From Bolinopsis microptera (lineage: Eukaryota; Ctenophora; Tentaculata; Lobata; Bolinopsidae): 64,000 bases of DNA. Position numbers and translations under genes: made by a program. The notes below the pieces were generated by a model. The model was not told where the DNA came from. It worked only from the letters and a program-made list of their open reading frames with translations, and did no database searches. Shown here piece by piece: positions 49,701 through 52,700 of this stretch. The stretch lies in NCBI RefSeq assembly GCF_026151205.1, contig NC_087074.1, positions 9,767,226-9,831,225 of the forward strand. Direction: 5' to 3'. Numbering within the stretch: position 1 is the first letter of the stretch; every line of letters begins with the position of its first letter.

Positions 49701-52700
49701 GGGGGGTCAATTGTCAGGGGGTCACTTGTCGGGGGGTCAATTTTCGGGCGGTCAATTGTTGGGGGGTCAATTGTCGGGCGGTCAATTGTCGTACTAAGCC
49801 CTAGATTTCGTGACAATTGACCCCAGTGTAATTACATAGGGGGTCAATTGTCGGGGGTCAATTGTCGTACTAAACCCTAGATTTCGAGACAATTGACCCC
49901 AGTTTAACTACCTAGGGGGTCAATTGTCGGGAAGTCAATTGTCAGGGGGTCAATTGTCGCGGTACCTATTTAAACATCCAGTTCTTTGTCCTCAAGAAAC
50001 AATTTCTCGGTCGGTTGACGAAGGTTTTGACTTAATCTGAAGAACAGAAATATGTTCATATTTTCATCAGCTGCTATGAAGATATCATGAACACTATCTT
50101 AATAACAAGTGAAATATGATCTCTTTTGTAAGCATATTGTCCAGGACAATTGAGGTCATCATTACATGCTCATTGCTCCTGTAGCCTTCTCTTTTAATTA
50201 GTTTTCCCAAGGTTTGACACTGGTCTGTAGTTTTTCAAGACATCTGGAAAATGATCTTCATCGATTGGGGATAACTGGTGTGATGTAAAAAAATAATTGT
50301 GGCTTATGATACCAGGGAAATGTAGGTGTCAGCTAAACCCTCGATTTTATGTTTAAATACATTGTATTTATCATAAATATCATATCATATATATATACAG
50401 TTACACTGTGTAGTGTTATCCTTTATTAAATAATTGTGGACACTGGCTGATAATCAGTGAAGGCAGAATCGTGGATTATACCTGATAACTACTGGTGGTG
50501 TTATGGCTATTAGAGGGTTGTTAGAGGACTGGGCTATTACCGTAACAGCTGGCTACTAGCCTGGTGTTAGAGGGTTGTTAAGATTTTTGGGAGCACAGAT
50601 ACTTAATAGTAATATATCTTGTTTGGATGTTTGAACTTTTCGATTTGTATCTCGAAAGTTATGTTTAACTTCCCCACGCAGTGTTTTAAATGTATGATAT
50701 TGTAAGATTTATAATGTCATTATTTTATAGCTCCTCAAAGGATATTGTTCTTATCCACGTAGGAATCAAGTGCTCATTTTGATTGAGGTGGCAATTTGAA
50801 GTTGCAGCCCAAGATTTTATTGATTTTAATGTGGTCTATTCTTGATAAAAATATATTGCGCTACTCTTCGTTTAAACTACTTTAGCTTTAAACTGTTTAG
50901 GAGATGATTTGAAGCGGTGCTACAATCTACAGTGGTCGGTGGACAAGTGTGATGGACACCAGAGCCAGATGCTTTAGTTCACACTATGACTGTGACTGAT
51001 GTACCTCTGCAACAAACTGACTGTCTTACTTGTAACCTGGTTAGTTAATATTAGTTATTCTTAATTGTGTACCTTCAAGCTTTCCTCCACAATTACAACC
51101 AACTTAGAAGCAATGATTTATTGTCAGTATTTTTTATTATTGAACAGACTGAGCCTTGTGCTCCTATTACCTTAGGGCCAATAAATTTGGTTGACAATAA
51201 ATTTGGTTACCATAATTTTGAAAATTTTTAGTCTACAACAATTTTAGTCACATTTTTCGACTTTTTGAAACCATTTTCCATTCCATTTATTTGATTTTTC
51301 CATTATTCACAATTAAGAATGATTTCACAAACGTCGTAAGCATTACTTTAAAGTACAGGGGATCTTCGATATTATGCAGGTTTGGTGGGATTAAATTCTA
51401 AAATCAAGGTCTTATAACTCGATAACACGTTGCCATGGCCCCATAGCAACCACAATCAGTGCCCTAGCAACCGAGGCAAATTTGGGTGATTTACCTAATT
51501 AATCCTTGGTACTGTTTCACAATTTTAATCATCGTCAATTCACTAGCTCACTGTTTATGCAGGTCTTTCCAAAGTAAATTCCAAGGAAAAAGTTATGGTT
51601 TGGTGTGCCATCAGCCATATAGGACCATGGAATAAATTGCCCATATTTCTTCGAGAAAAATATAACTCAAAATTAGCCATTAAACCTTAGAACTACCAAT
51701 AACTTTTCACAAAATCAAGTTTAGACAAGTCATTTGTCTAAACTGCAGTTTACTTTTGTAGTAGCTGATCCTAGTCGGCAATCCTAGTGGATAAAGAGTT
51801 ATTCAAAAGTATATCCTTGCAATATTTTTGAACACCCTGTAGTCTGTACGCTCCGAAATCTGATTTAATACTTCAACTCTGATATCATCCAGTGCAATGC
51901 GATATGCTAATATTTGATTGTAGGAGACTCTCACTTCGTCCCCAAAAATGAAATATGATGGACCCACTCACAAGAGCGAAAAAAGATACACATTACTGTA
52001 ATGTTTATAAAACACTTTTATGTGCTCGTGCAATGTGTTTATTTTCAAAAACTGTAACATCGCTCAATCAAAGCCTTATCAGCACAACACGCACAATCAC
52101 ATAATATATCATCAACTTGATCTCAGCGCATCATAATAACAACCACTCGCAAGGACTGTTACCGCTCACTTCAGACACACACACCCACTACACAGTACCA
52201 CACACAGCCTGCACAGAGCTCAGCAATCAATTCTAAACGGCTAGCTGATTTTGATAAAATAACATCGTGATCCGGCGTGATCAATTATTTTAATTGAAGT
52301 ACAACGGCTGCACCCCTGACTTTTTAACTAAAGATAAGAGACGTATATATTAGGACATTTGTAATCTGATAAAATTTAAAGTTTTGGTGTGTGAATTAAA
52401 GCTTGGTGTGAGAATTAGTGTGGAAATAAAAGAGATATTTATTTTATTACCTATATCATATATCTTAATTAAGTGACAGTATTATTATTTTAACTACAGA
52501 TTATATCATTTCAGTTAGTATCGACATGAATGTTACGATTGCAGTTTTATTTATTTTTATATTATATTGTATTCAATAAACCGGTTTCAAAGCCCTTTAG
52601 TGTGGCCCTCGGGTCTTTAAAACATAATAGGTGAGGTCATGTGGTACCGACATGCTTCAGAGGACAGAAAGAGACTCAGAATTTTAACCACAAGTCTAGA

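Larger units (their letters stand above)
48973..49974. mobile_element. Palindromic element with hexamer arrays
   Basis: Outer sequences tttaaac...caattgacccccc and ggggggtcaattgtcg...tatttaaac are inverted. Each flank contains many copies of CAATTGACCCCCCGA-type units, left in one orientation (about 48985-49095) and right in the other (about 49698-49965). The centre is hexamer satellite. The element nature is inferred from symmetry; no transposase or clear target duplication. Confidence 0.6.

Noticed and set aside
49207-49710. Long open frames of Ser-Gly, Arg-Val, Gln-Gly or Leu-Thr repeats
   Set aside because: They are translations of the CCCTGA hexamer array in several frames and strands; no real gene.
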